From positions 1-13,097 of the forward strand of contig CADBMG010000121.1 of NCBI GenBank assembly GCA_902795745.1: 13,097 nt of DNA, given 5' to 3'. The notes beneath the pieces were generated by a model, which saw only the letters and a list, made by a program, of their open reading frames with translations, did not search any database and had not been told where the DNA came from. This DNA comes from an uncultured Pseudomonadota bacterium (GTDB lineage Bacteria; Pseudomonadota; Alphaproteobacteria; RF32; CAG-239). Shown here piece after piece: positions 6,585 to 13,097 of this stretch; position 1 is the stretch's first letter; every line of letters starts with the position of its first letter. A program made the position numbers and the translations under genes.

Positions 6585-8057
6585 ATGGCAAATGAAACAA
6601 ACATTCATCGCGAATCACGATTAAATAAGCTAAAAGCGTTACAGGAAATGAATTATAATCCTTATCCGTATAAGTTTGTTCCGACAACTTATGCAGCAGA
6701 GTTGCATGAAAAATACAAGGATTTGGAAGCAGGTGTTGATACGGAAGACAGAGTGACAATTGCCGGTAGGGCTATGGCTGTACGCAACAGCGGAATGTTT
6801 GTGGATATTAAAGATAAAAGCGGGAAAATACAAGCTTTTTGCTACAAAAAGATTTTACCTGAAAACGATATGGCAATTTTGAAATGTGTTGATGTGGGCG
6901 ATATGGTCGGTGTTACCGGTTTTGTTCGCCGTACGCCGCGCGGCGAATTGACGATTGCTGCTGAAAAATTTGATATAATTGCAAAGTCATTGCAAACACT
7001 ACCGGAAAAGTTCCACGGACTTACCGATGTCGATGCTCGTTATCGCCAACGTTATGTTGACTATATCATGAACGATGACAGTAAGGAAATTTTTAGAAAA
7101 CGCTGCCAAATCACTTCTGCCATTCGTCGCTTTTTTGAACAGAACGAGTTTTTGGAAGTGGAAACTCCTATGTTGCACCCGATTATGGGTGGGGCTAACG
7201 CCAAGCCTTTTGTAACACACCATAACGCATTGGATATGGATTTGTTCTTGCGTATTGCTCCGGAGTTGTATTTGAAAAAGTTAGTAGTAGGCGGTTTTGA
7301 CCGTGTGTTTGAAATCGGTCGCAATTTCCGTAATGAGGGAATTGATAAAAATCACAATCCTGAATTTACAGGATTAGAGGCTCATCAGGCATACGCTGAT
7401 TATAATGATATGGCTGATTTGATTGAAAAATTGTTGCGTTTTATTGCTACCGAAGTTCTCGGAACATCAAAAATTATGATTGGCGAACGGGAGATTGATT
7501 TATCTAAACCGTTTAAACGTGTTTCGATTATTGATTTGATTAAAGAGAAAACAGGTATAGATTTGTTGCAGGCTGAAACTTTAACCGCCGCACAGGAAAT
7601 GGCAAAATCAATAGGTGTTGACGCATCGGCTTGCAGTTGTTGGGGCAAGGTTGTACAGGAAGTGTTTGATGAAAGAGTTGAATCTTCACTCATTGAACCG
7701 ACATTTGTAATGGATATGCCGCGCGATGTTTCGCCACTGGCTAAAACACATCGAATCAATCCGCGTTTAGTGGAGCATTTTGATGCTTATTTAGGAACAA
7801 TTGAAATCGGTTGTGCTTATTCGGAATTGTCAAATCCTCTGGAACAGCGTGAACGTTTCGAAGCAGAAGTCGCCGCTCGTGAAAACGGTGATGAAGAAGC
7901 TCAAATGCTTGATGAAGACTTTATCAATGCATTGGAGAACGGTTTTCCTCCATCTGGTGGCATGGGAATGGGTATTGACCGTGTGACTATGCTCTTAACC
8001 GGAGCCGAAACAATTCGCGATGTTATCGCATTTCCAACCTTAAAAAAGAAAGATTAA
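6585..8057 (+). CDS. lysS: Lysyl-tRNA synthetase, class II
   Basis: LysRS charges tRNA-Lys with lysine in the cytoplasm. At 490 residues it is close to the bacterial class II norm (about 500). The anticodon-binding OB fold spans about 56-135 (VTIAGRAMAVRNSGMFVDI), motif 1 lies around 185-200 (EFLEVETPML), motif 2 is FRNEGIDKNHNPEFT (248-262), and motif 3 is GMGMGIDRVTML (459-470) with Arg466. GCAYSELSNPLEQRERF before motif 3 is typical. Class II architecture rules out the class I LysRS found in some Alphaproteobacteria. AGGAA lies eight bases before the ATG. The downstream deacetylase gene starts three bases after the stop, so the two are probably cotranscribed. Confidence 0.97.
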   Translation: MANETNIHRESRLNKLKALQEMNYNPYPYKFVPTTYAAELHEKYKDLEAGVDTEDRVTIAGRAMAVRNSGMFVDIKDKSGKIQAFCYKKILPENDMAILKCVDVGDMVGVTGFVRRTPRGELTIAAEKFDIIAKSLQTLPEKFHGLTDVDARYRQRYVDYIMNDDSKEIFRKRCQITSAIRRFFEQNEFLEVETPMLHPIMGGANAKPFVTHHNALDMDLFLRIAPELYLKKLVVGGFDRVFEIGRNFRNEGIDKNHNPEFTGLEAHQAYADYNDMADLIEKLLRFIATEVLGTSKIMIGEREIDLSKPFKRVSIIDLIKEKTGIDLLQAETLTAAQEMAKSIGVDASACSCWGKVVQEVFDERVESSLIEPTFVMDMPRDVSPLAKTHRINPRLVEHFDAYLGTIEIGCAYSELSNPLEQRERFEAEVAARENGDEEAQMLDEDFINALENGFPPSGGMGMGIDRVTMLLTGAETIRDVIAFPTLKKKD

Positions 8058-8060
8058 AAA

Positions 8061-9095
8061 ATGAAGTCGGTAAGTAAAGGTGTAATTTTAACATATATTC
8101 TATTGGCATTCGCCATTATTGAAGGTTTGGTGCTGATTTATGACTTTCTGCGCCCTGCACCGCAAAATGTTGTTTTGGCACAAACCGAAATAGAAGTAGC
8201 AGCGCGCGATATGAGCGTTCCACCGCTTTTGTTTGAACAACATTCCGCTCAAAAAGTGGCACAACAATTGGATGAATTTGTTGCAGATTATTTCAATAAG
8301 CAAACTATGTTGCAACAAATAGAACACTATGCTACGTCTCCGGATAATACCGTTCCGAATGAAAGTACAATGCCGATTGTTGCGACAAATGATAAGACAG
8401 CAAAGCAAGATGTTGCTCCTTTGCCGAAAAATAAAAAATACATAGCAGTTGTAATTGACGATTTAGGAGTAAGTCCGCAATATACTCAGGCTATTATTAA
8501 TTTAAAAAAGCCTTTAACTGCTGCATTTTTGCCATATGCTCCGGCTAGCAAAGTCCAAGTAGAACAAGCAAAAGCCGCAGGTTTTGAGGTTATGCTCCAT
8601 GTTCCGATGATGCCGCATCAGCGTGCGGCACTTGCTCCGGTTACTTTGGCTCCGGAAATGGATAAAGCAACGGTACAAAAGCATTTACGCGATTTTTTGG
8701 CTTATTTTGACGGTACGGGAATGACTGGAATTAATAACCACATGGGGAGCGAATTCACAGAAAATGCTCAGAGTTTGGGATATGTAATGGAAATTTTGAA
8801 AGAGAAAGGATTGTTTTTCCTCGATTCTAAAACAACCGGAAAATCGGCAGTTAAGAGTGTCGCCGCAGAATACGGTGTTCCTTATATCGGTCGTGATGTA
8901 TTTTTGGATAATGAAAATAATTATAGCTATATCATGGGGCAATTACATCAAGCAGAGCAAATTGCAACCAAGCATGGTGTTGCGGTAGCAATCGGACATC
9001 CTCACTCCGAAACCGTTAAAGCTCTTTCCGAATGGTTGAAAACAGTGGAAGACAGAGGTTTTGTGTTGGTGCACATTTCTGATTTGCTTAAATAG
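8061..9095 (+). CDS. Membrane-anchored divergent polysaccharide deacetylase
   Basis: The 344-residue protein has one N-terminal transmembrane anchor (about 8-27), a low-complexity linker (about 35-125), and a C-terminal divergent polysaccharide deacetylase domain (YibQ type). Domain marks are VVIDDLGVS with Asp133 and Asp134, LHVPMMP with His180, NNHMGSEFT with His227, and AIGHPHSET with His313 and His315. The fold is that of NodB-type deacetylases, but the substrate in this subfamily is not established; a role in periplasmic peptidoglycan or polysaccharide processing is inferred. In many Proteobacteria the gene follows envC and ctpA; here it follows lysS by three bases. No clear ribosome site precedes it apart from AAAGAAAG inside the lysS end, suggesting translational coupling. 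A strong terminator follows the stop. Confidence 0.9.
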   Translation: MKSVSKGVILTYILLAFAIIEGLVLIYDFLRPAPQNVVLAQTEIEVAARDMSVPPLLFEQHSAQKVAQQLDEFVADYFNKQTMLQQIEHYATSPDNTVPNESTMPIVATNDKTAKQDVAPLPKNKKYIAVVIDDLGVSPQYTQAIINLKKPLTAAFLPYAPASKVQVEQAKAAGFEVMLHVPMMPHQRAALAPVTLAPEMDKATVQKHLRDFLAYFDGTGMTGINNHMGSEFTENAQSLGYVMEILKEKGLFFLDSKTTGKSAVKSVAAEYGVPYIGRDVFLDNENNYSYIMGQLHQAEQIATKHGVAVAIGHPHSETVKALSEWLKTVEDRGFVLVHISDLLK

Positions 9096-9116
9096 AAATT
9101 GTTTACCGTGCATATA

Positions 9117-9152
9117 AAAAAGGCTTCTTTAAGCAATTAAAGAAGCCTTTTT
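9117..9152. terminator. Two-way rho-independent terminator (deacetylase gene and pgk)
   Basis: A perfect 16-bp stem (9117-9132 with 9137-9152) encloses the loop GCAA, a GNRA tetraloop when read on the plus strand. Flanking A and T runs provide the tail in both directions. It sits between convergent genes ending at 9095 and 9168 and should terminate both. Confidence 0.95.
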
Positions 9153-9167
9153 ATAGGTACATTGTGA

Positions 9168-10373
9168 TTATTTTTTCATAATCACAACACCCGGCAATTC
9201 CTTACCTTCCATCCACTCGAGGAAAGCACCTCCGGCGGTTGAAATGTATGAAAACTTGTCGGCAACGCCGGCATTAGCTAAAGCCGAAACAGTATCACCG
9301 CCTCCGGCAACAGTAGTCAATTTTCCGGCAACTGTTAATTCAGCGGCATGCTGTGCAACTTTGTTTGTTGCGTTGTCAAACGGTTTTAATTCAAATGCTC
9401 CGAGCGGACCATTCCAAACAACAGTTTTGCATTCATCAAGTTTAGAATTAATGTTTGCAATTGTTTTTTCTCCCACATCAAGTAAGGTTCCGCCGGCCGG
9501 AATATTATCCGGATCAACTGTTTGGTGTTCGGCATGAGCGGCAAATTCCTTTGCCCAAACCAAATCAAGCGGTAATAAAATTTCACAATTGTTTGCTTTG
9601 GCTGTTTCCAAAATCTGGCGAGCTGTATCAAGCATATCCATTTGTACCAAAGAATTTTCGGTATTTATACCGGCAGCACCTTTAACTTTTAAGAAAGTAT
9701 GAGCCATACCTCCGGCAATAACTAGTTTATCTACCTTTTTAACCAAGTTGTTCAATAGGTCTAATTTTGTTGAAACTTTTGAACCTCCGACAACAGCCAT
9801 TAACGGACGTTGCGGATTATTCAAACCGGTAGTCAAAGCATTAACTTCTTCCGCCATCAACAAACCCATAGCAGAAGGACGCAACTTTGGAGCGGCAACC
9901 ATTGAGGCATGAGCGCGGTGCGCAGTCGAAAATGCATCGGAAATATATACGTCGGCAGGTTTAACCAATTCAGCAGCCCAAGCTTCATCGCCTTTTTTCT
10001 CTTCATTGTAGTAGCGTAGATTTTCTAACAATAGAACTTCATCATTACGCATATTCTTTACGGCATTTGCAACTTTTTCGCCGATACAGTCATCAACAAA
10101 GATAACCTTGCTACCCAAAGCTTTTTCCAATTCCGGAGCCACATGGCTGAGCGAGTTTTTAACATCACCTTTGCCTTCCGGACGACCAAAGTGCGAAATA
10201 AGCACCACTTTGGCACCTTTTTGCATCAAGGTTTTAATAGTTGGAACCGTGCGGTCAATACGTGCGGTGTTCGTAACGTGAAAGTTTTCATCCATCGGCA
10301 CATTCAAATCGGCGCGCAACATAGCTACTTTGCCGTTCAAATCGCCTAAATCTGCAATTGTTTTATATTCCAT
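9168..10373 (-). CDS. pgk: Phosphoglycerate kinase
   Basis: Pgk converts 1,3-bisphosphoglycerate and ADP to 3-phosphoglycerate and ATP, the first ATP-yielding step of glycolysis. The 401-residue length is normal. Substrate-side motifs in the N-domain are RADLNVPMDEN, SHFGRPEGKG and DAFSTAHRAHAS; the nucleotide-side C-domain has GGSKVSTKLDLL, WNGPLGAFE, GGGDT and GGAFLEWMEGKELPGV. AAGGA lies about eight bases ahead of the ATG. It follows gap on the same strand after 85 bases, the usual gap-pgk order, but a terminator-like hairpin lies between them, so pgk may be expressed below gap or have its own start. The gene ends at a two-way terminator. Confidence 0.98.
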   Translation of the reverse strand: MEYKTIADLGDLNGKVAMLRADLNVPMDENFHVTNTARIDRTVPTIKTLMQKGAKVVLISHFGRPEGKGDVKNSLSHVAPELEKALGSKVIFVDDCIGEKVANAVKNMRNDEVLLLENLRYYNEEKKGDEAWAAELVKPADVYISDAFSTAHRAHASMVAAPKLRPSAMGLLMAEEVNALTTGLNNPQRPLMAVVGGSKVSTKLDLLNNLVKKVDKLVIAGGMAHTFLKVKGAAGINTENSLVQMDMLDTARQILETAKANNCEILLPLDLVWAKEFAAHAEHQTVDPDNIPAGGTLLDVGEKTIANINSKLDECKTVVWNGPLGAFELKPFDNATNKVAQHAAELTVAGKLTTVAGGGDTVSALANAGVADKFSYISTAGGAFLEWMEGKELPGVVIMKK

Positions 10374-10390
10374 AAGTTCATTCCTTTAAT

Positions 10391-10443
10391 AAAAAATTTT
10401 CCTCGTCAAAATAAACCAAAAACAGGTTCTTTGGCGAGGAAAA
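10391..10443 (-). terminator. Terminator or attenuator between gap and pgk
   Basis: TTTTCCTCG (10397-10405) pairs with CGAGGAAAA (10435-10443), and the stem extends by CAAA/TTTG past one mismatch on the minus strand. The loop contains a small inner AACC/GGTT pair. Read from gap, the stem is followed by a T run (complement of 10391-10396). The form is that of an intrinsic terminator, sitting 15 bases after the gap stop and 23 bases before the pgk start. Confidence 0.75.
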
Positions 10444-10458
10444 TCGATTGTTCAAAAA

Positions 10459-11466
10459 TTAACCGTTAACTTTCGCCATATGAGCTACCAAATCGAGAAC
10501 TTTGTTTGAATAGCCCCATTCATTATCATACCAGCTGATAACTTTTACAAAAGTATCCGTTAATTGAATACCGGCCTTGGCATCGAAAATAGAAGTATGA
10601 GCATCGCCTAAGAAGTCCGATGAAACAACGGCATCTTCGGTGTAACCCAAAATACCTTTTAATTCACCTTCCGATGCTTTTTTCATTGCGGCACAAATTT
10701 CTTCGTAAGTTGCCGGTTTAACCAAATTAGCGGTCAAGTCAACAACAGAAACGTCTAAAGTCGGAACACGCATCGACATACCGGTCAATTTGCCGTTTAA
10801 TGCCGGAATGACTTTGCCCACAGCCTTAGCTGCACCGGTTGAAGACGGAATAATGTTGCCGGAAGCAGCTCTGCCGCCGCGCCAATCTTTAACTGACGGA
10901 CCGTCAACAGTTTTTTGCGTAGCCGTTGTTGAGTGAACGGTGGTCATCAAACCTTCTTTAATACCGAAAGTATCATTCAAAACTTTGGCAATCGGTGCTA
11001 AGCAGTTTGTTGTGCAAGATGCGTTAGAAACAAACTGAGTACCTTTAACATAAGTATCGGTGTTAACGCCGCAAACAAACATCGGAGTATCATCCTTCGA
11101 CGGAGCAGACATAACAACATATTTTGCACCGGCATCAATATGACCTTGTGCTTTTTCTTTTGTTAAGAATAAACCGGTTGATTCCACAACATATTCAGCA
11201 CCGATTTCGCCCCATTTCAAGTCAGCCGGATTCTTCTCAGCCGTAACGCGAATAGCTTTGCCGTTAACAACCAATTTGCCGTCCTTAACTTCAACGGTAC
11301 CGTCAAAGCGACCATGCATTGTGTCATATTTGAGCATATAAGCCATATAGTCAACATCAATTAAATCATTGATACCGACAATTTCAATATCATTTCTTTG
11401 TTGAGCGGCACGGAAAACCAAGCGACCGATGCGGCCAAATCCGTTAATACCTACGCGAACAACCAT
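10459..11466 (-). CDS. gap: Glyceraldehyde-3-phosphate dehydrogenase, type I
   Basis: The enzyme oxidises glyceraldehyde 3-phosphate to 1,3-bisphosphoglycerate with NAD in the cytoplasm. The 335-residue protein starts with the Rossmann motif VGINGFGRIGR; Asp34 in INDLID favours NAD over NADP. The catalytic Cys151 lies in SNASCTTNCLAP and the paired His178 in TTVHSTTATQ. The substrate loop SSTGAAKAVGKV and the C-terminal WYDNEWGYSNKV are intact. An AAGGAG ribosome site precedes the ATG by eight bases. It is the first gene of a likely gap-pgk unit on the minus strand and has its own promoter. Confidence 0.98.
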   Translation of the reverse strand: MVVRVGINGFGRIGRLVFRAAQQRNDIEIVGINDLIDVDYMAYMLKYDTMHGRFDGTVEVKDGKLVVNGKAIRVTAEKNPADLKWGEIGAEYVVESTGLFLTKEKAQGHIDAGAKYVVMSAPSKDDTPMFVCGVNTDTYVKGTQFVSNASCTTNCLAPIAKVLNDTFGIKEGLMTTVHSTTATQKTVDGPSVKDWRGGRAASGNIIPSSTGAAKAVGKVIPALNGKLTGMSMRVPTLDVSVVDLTANLVKPATYEEICAAMKKASEGELKGILGYTEDAVVSSDFLGDAHTSIFDAKAGIQLTDTFVKVISWYDNEWGYSNKVLDLVAHMAKVNG

Positions 11467-11537
11467 TTATTATTCTCCTTAAATTTCATTATGCGGACAG
11501 CCCCGCACGAGCATATTTTTGTTAAAAAACTGGTGCT

Positions 11538-11565
11538 AATTTAGCATTAAAGATAAATTTTTCAA
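11538..11565 (-). promoter_or_regulatory. gap promoter
   Basis: On the minus strand TTGAAA (11560-11565) is followed after 16 bases by TAAATT (11538-11543), preceded by TGC, an extended -10 element. The predicted leader is about 64 bases and contains a GC-rich hairpin (TGCGG 11492-11496 with CCGCA 11503-11507), unusual in this AT-rich region. Confidence 0.5.
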
Positions 11566-11624
11566 GTAAAATTTTCTAAAATCGTTACAAATTGCGTAAT
11601 TACAATCTAACATATTGTTATAAA

Positions 11625-11658
11625 ACAAAAAATCCCCGACAGAATTCTGACGAGGATT
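11625..11658 (-). terminator. Rho-independent terminator of the aquaporin gene
   Basis: On the minus strand AATCCTCG pairs with CGGGGATT (one U-G pair); an inner CAG/CTG pair encloses a four-base AATT loop after one U-U mismatch. A T-rich tail (TTTTTTGTTTT including stem bases) follows. It begins 22 bases after the aquaporin stop. Confidence 0.85.
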
Positions 11659-11679
11659 GTCATCATACGAAATAGAATT

Positions 11680-12528
11680 TTATTGCTTTTTCGGACGACC
11701 GGAAGTACGACGATGCGGAGCCGAGCGACGAGCCGGACGGCGTTCTGTCTTAGCTTCAACCGTCTTAACATCACGGTTTGGCTCATACGTTTTGCAAGTA
11801 CAATCTTCACCGCAAGTGCATTTATCTCCACAAGTGCACTCCTTACCGCATTTGCATTCACAACAACAGCAACAACGAGAACAAATTCCGGCTAAAATAC
11901 CGGCAATTGACGGAACAGCCAAGAACATCCACAGTTGTTGCCAAGCTTCACCTTGCAAAATCAAAGCTGGACCGAAACTACGTGCCGGATTGAGTGAAAC
12001 TCCGGTAATCGGCAAGCCTAAAATGTGCATAACAGTCAAAGTTAAGCCTATTACCACACCGGCAATACGTAAATCGCAAGAAGTTGTTTTTAAAATAACT
12101 TTTACAAAAATAAATGTAGCGATAAGTTCAAACAAAACAGCCGATACCAAGGTATAGCCGCCAGCGTAACTTTCACCCCAACCGTTTTGACCTAAACCAT
12201 TTACTAAGTCATAGGCAAAAATGCGTCCTTCAACTGCCATATATTTAATCAGCCATGCCGCTGCAGCAGCACCGGCTAATTGGAAAATAATATAGCCAAT
12301 AACATCTTTAAAGCTCATGCGACCGGCACAAAATACGCCGAGAGTAACGGCAGGATTAACATGGCATCCGGAAACCGGACCGATGGCGTAAACCATTGCC
12401 ATCAATGCCAAACCGAAAGCAAGTGCAATGCCGATATAGCCGACATACGGTGCCGAAAAAACAACCGTGCCGCAACCGACGAAAACCAGAACAAATGTTC
12501 CGAATAATTCTGCAATGTATTTTTTCAT
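11680..12528 (-). CDS. aqpZ: AqpZ-like aquaporin with cysteine-rich, arginine-rich C-terminal tail
   Basis: The first 215 or so residues form a complete AqpZ-like water channel of six helices with both pore motifs, HVNPAVTLG (NPA at 58-60) and SLNPARSFGPA (180-182). By alignment with E. coli AqpZ, the selectivity filter is Phe38, His168, Val177 and Arg183, against Phe43, His174, Thr183 and Arg189, so it is of the narrow water-channel type rather than a glycerol facilitator. AqpZ stops near residue 231; this protein has 282. Right after helix 6 (AGILAGIC) come 14 cysteines in residues 216-245: a CCCCC run (219-223), then a repeated unit Cys-Lys/Thr-Cys-Gly-x-x ending CTCK. A tail with many Arg and Lys residues (262-282, ending SGRPKKQ) follows. 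Both AqpZ termini are cytoplasmic, so the tail should be inside the cell. Metal or metalloid binding is inferred, not shown. AGGAGA precedes the ATG. Confidence 0.93.
   Translation of the reverse strand: MKKYIAELFGTFVLVFVGCGTVVFSAPYVGYIGIALAFGLALMAMVYAIGPVSGCHVNPAVTLGVFCAGRMSFKDVIGYIIFQLAGAAAAAWLIKYMAVEGRIFAYDLVNGLGQNGWGESYAGGYTLVSAVLFELIATFIFVKVILKTTSCDLRIAGVVIGLTLTVMHILGLPITGVSLNPARSFGPALILQGEAWQQLWMFLAVPSIAGILAGICSRCCCCCECKCGKECTCGDKCTCGEDCTCKTYEPNRDVKTVEAKTERRPARRSAPHRRTSGRPKKQ
11794..11883 (-). repeat. Cysteine-rich hexapeptide repeat region of the aquaporin tail
   Basis: Residues 225-245 consist of units C-K/T-C-G-x-x (CKCGKE, CTCGDK, CTCGED, CTC), encoded by imperfect 18-base repeats. 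The Cys codons mix TGT and TGC and the glycine codons mix GGT and GGA between copies, so the repeat is kept at protein level and is not a fresh DNA duplication. A poly-Cys run at 219-223 precedes it. Confidence 0.85.
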
Positions 12529-12669
12529 GAAAAATCTCCTAGTTAATTAGACATCAACAGTCTATAAAACTTTCGGCTGAGAATAAAGAGCTATTTGCCT
12601 TTTCTCCACCGAAATCATCAAAAATCATAATCATACATCAAGAACAAATAGTCGTATAATAAAAAGGGC

Positions 12670-12697
12670 TTGACAATTTTTCGGGTAACATTATTAT
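12670..12697 (+). promoter_or_regulatory. Promoter of the acyl-carrier-like gene
   Basis: Perfect TTGACA (12670-12675), a 16-base spacer and TATTAT (12692-12697) form a strong sigma-70 type promoter. The predicted start near 12704 leaves a leader of about 36 bases. Confidence 0.7.
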
Positions 12698-12739
12698 TCA
12701 AGCAGAAAAAGATTATTTACATATTAAAAAGTTAAAGTT

Positions 12740-13030
12740 ATGAAAGAGATGATTAAAGAGATGATTAAAGCAGAGGTAATCGGCTTTCTTCAAGGAATTT
12801 TTTCTGAGAATTATAATGTGGACATCACAGTGACAGCCGACACAAAGATTCAGAATCTTGAAAATGTATATTTGCTTGATTCTTTGGACATGGTGGATAT
12901 TGAGTCTGATTTGAGCTCTTTTATTGACGAGAGGTATGCCTGTTGCATATCTGCCGATTTTCGAAACTTTTCTACAATTGGGGAAGTTGCCGAAAGTATC
13001 GCCAGACAAGTTGCAGACAAAATTCAATAA
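12740..13030 (+). CDS. Acyl-carrier-like protein
   Basis: The 96-residue acidic protein matches the acyl carrier fold in length and layout. Helix 1 is about 3-20, a loop leads to LLDSLDMVDIESDL, where Asp47-Ser48-Leu49 is the phosphopantetheine attachment motif, and helices follow at about 50-62 and 80-95 (IGEVAESIARQVADKI). Ser48 should carry the 4'-phosphopantetheine arm and shuttle an acyl or aminoacyl group. It is diverged from the housekeeping AcpP, which usually sits with fabD, fabG and fabF; no partner gene is visible here, so the pathway is unknown. The start is uncertain: ATGs at 12740, 12749 and 12761 lie in a tandem repeat and none has a strong ribosome site. A strong promoter and terminator make it look monocistronic. 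Confidence 0.8.
   Translation: MKEMIKEMIKAEVIGFLQGIFSENYNVDITVTADTKIQNLENVYLLDSLDMVDIESDLSSFIDERYACCISADFRNFSTIGEVAESIARQVADKIQ
12743..12770 (+). repeat. Tandem 12-base repeat at the start of the acyl-carrier-like gene
   Basis: The unit AAAGAGATGATT occurs twice in a row, followed by AAAG, encoding KEMIKEMIK. Each copy contains an in-frame ATG, so gain or loss of a copy would keep the frame. Confidence 0.8.
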
Positions 13031-13053
13031 TCCGGAGATTGGCGATGGGTGTA

Positions 13054-13091
13054 AAAAATCCCTCTGTTCTTGAATGAATAGAGGGATTTTT
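13054..13091 (+). terminator. Rho-independent terminator of the acyl-carrier-like gene
   Basis: A 12-bp perfect stem (AAAAATCCCTCT, 13054-13065, with its complement 13080-13091) extends inward by four weaker pairs to a six-base loop. The T run and mirrored A run let it work in both directions, so it may also end a gene arriving from the right. Confidence 0.9.
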
Positions 13092-13097
13092 GTTTAC

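Noticed and set aside
7400..7759. 119-codon open frame antisense to lysS
   Set aside because: It is fully covered by conserved LysRS sequence and has no start signal or known motif; a shadow frame.
11657..12157. 166-codon open frame on the plus strand, antisense to the aquaporin gene
   Set aside because: It lies wholly inside a gene with clear family motifs, has no ribosome site or recognisable domain, and reflects the codon usage of the opposite strand.
12655..12660. Consensus TATAAT between the aquaporin and carrier-protein genes
   Set aside because: No acceptable -35 lies at the correct distance, and the TTGACA/TATTAT pair just downstream is a better promoter for the carrier gene.

Overview
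This is an AT-rich bacterial chromosome segment with compact, mostly housekeeping gene content. It most likely comes from an alphaproteobacterium, probably an uncultured host-associated or gut lineage. The best evidence is the LexA operator: a direct repeat GTTC-N7-GTTC sits on the lexA promoter, and this is the alphaproteobacterial SOS box, unlike the palindromic CTGT-N8-ACAG of Gammaproteobacteria. A DUF3108 periplasmic protein, a divergent polysaccharide deacetylase and an alpha-style MiaA agree with this. The lineage is an inference; no rRNA gene is present.

Left part (1-2391): the possible tail of an unidentified gene, then lexA on the minus strand, a 546-bp gap holding the lexA promoter and a small open frame that looks frameshifted, the nucleoid protein HU on the minus strand with its own terminator, and a plus-strand lipoprotein with MORN-like repeats. 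The lipoprotein meets ddl (D-Ala-D-Ala ligase, minus strand) tail to tail with no base between the two stop codons.

Middle part (3304-9152): a plus-strand block. A DUF3108 exported protein, the U32-family tRNA hydroxylation protein TrhP and the tRNA dimethylallyltransferase MiaA overlap and look like one operon; the last two both modify the tRNA anticodon loop. lysS, with its own promoter, and a membrane-anchored divergent polysaccharide deacetylase follow. A strong two-way hairpin ends this block and also serves pgk from the other side.

Right part (9168-13097): pgk and gap on the minus strand are two consecutive glycolytic enzymes, with an intercistronic terminator-like hairpin between them. 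An aquaporin on the minus strand comes next, then a lone acyl-carrier-like protein on the plus strand with a strong promoter and terminator.

The standout is the aquaporin. Its six-helix AqpZ-like pore is intact, but directly after the last helix it carries a cysteine-rich, metallothionein-like tail (14 Cys in 30 residues, with a repeated Cys-x-Cys-Gly unit) followed by an arginine/lysine-rich end. This is not part of the ordinary AqpZ architecture. No phage, insertion sequence, CRISPR array, rRNA or tRNA gene was seen.
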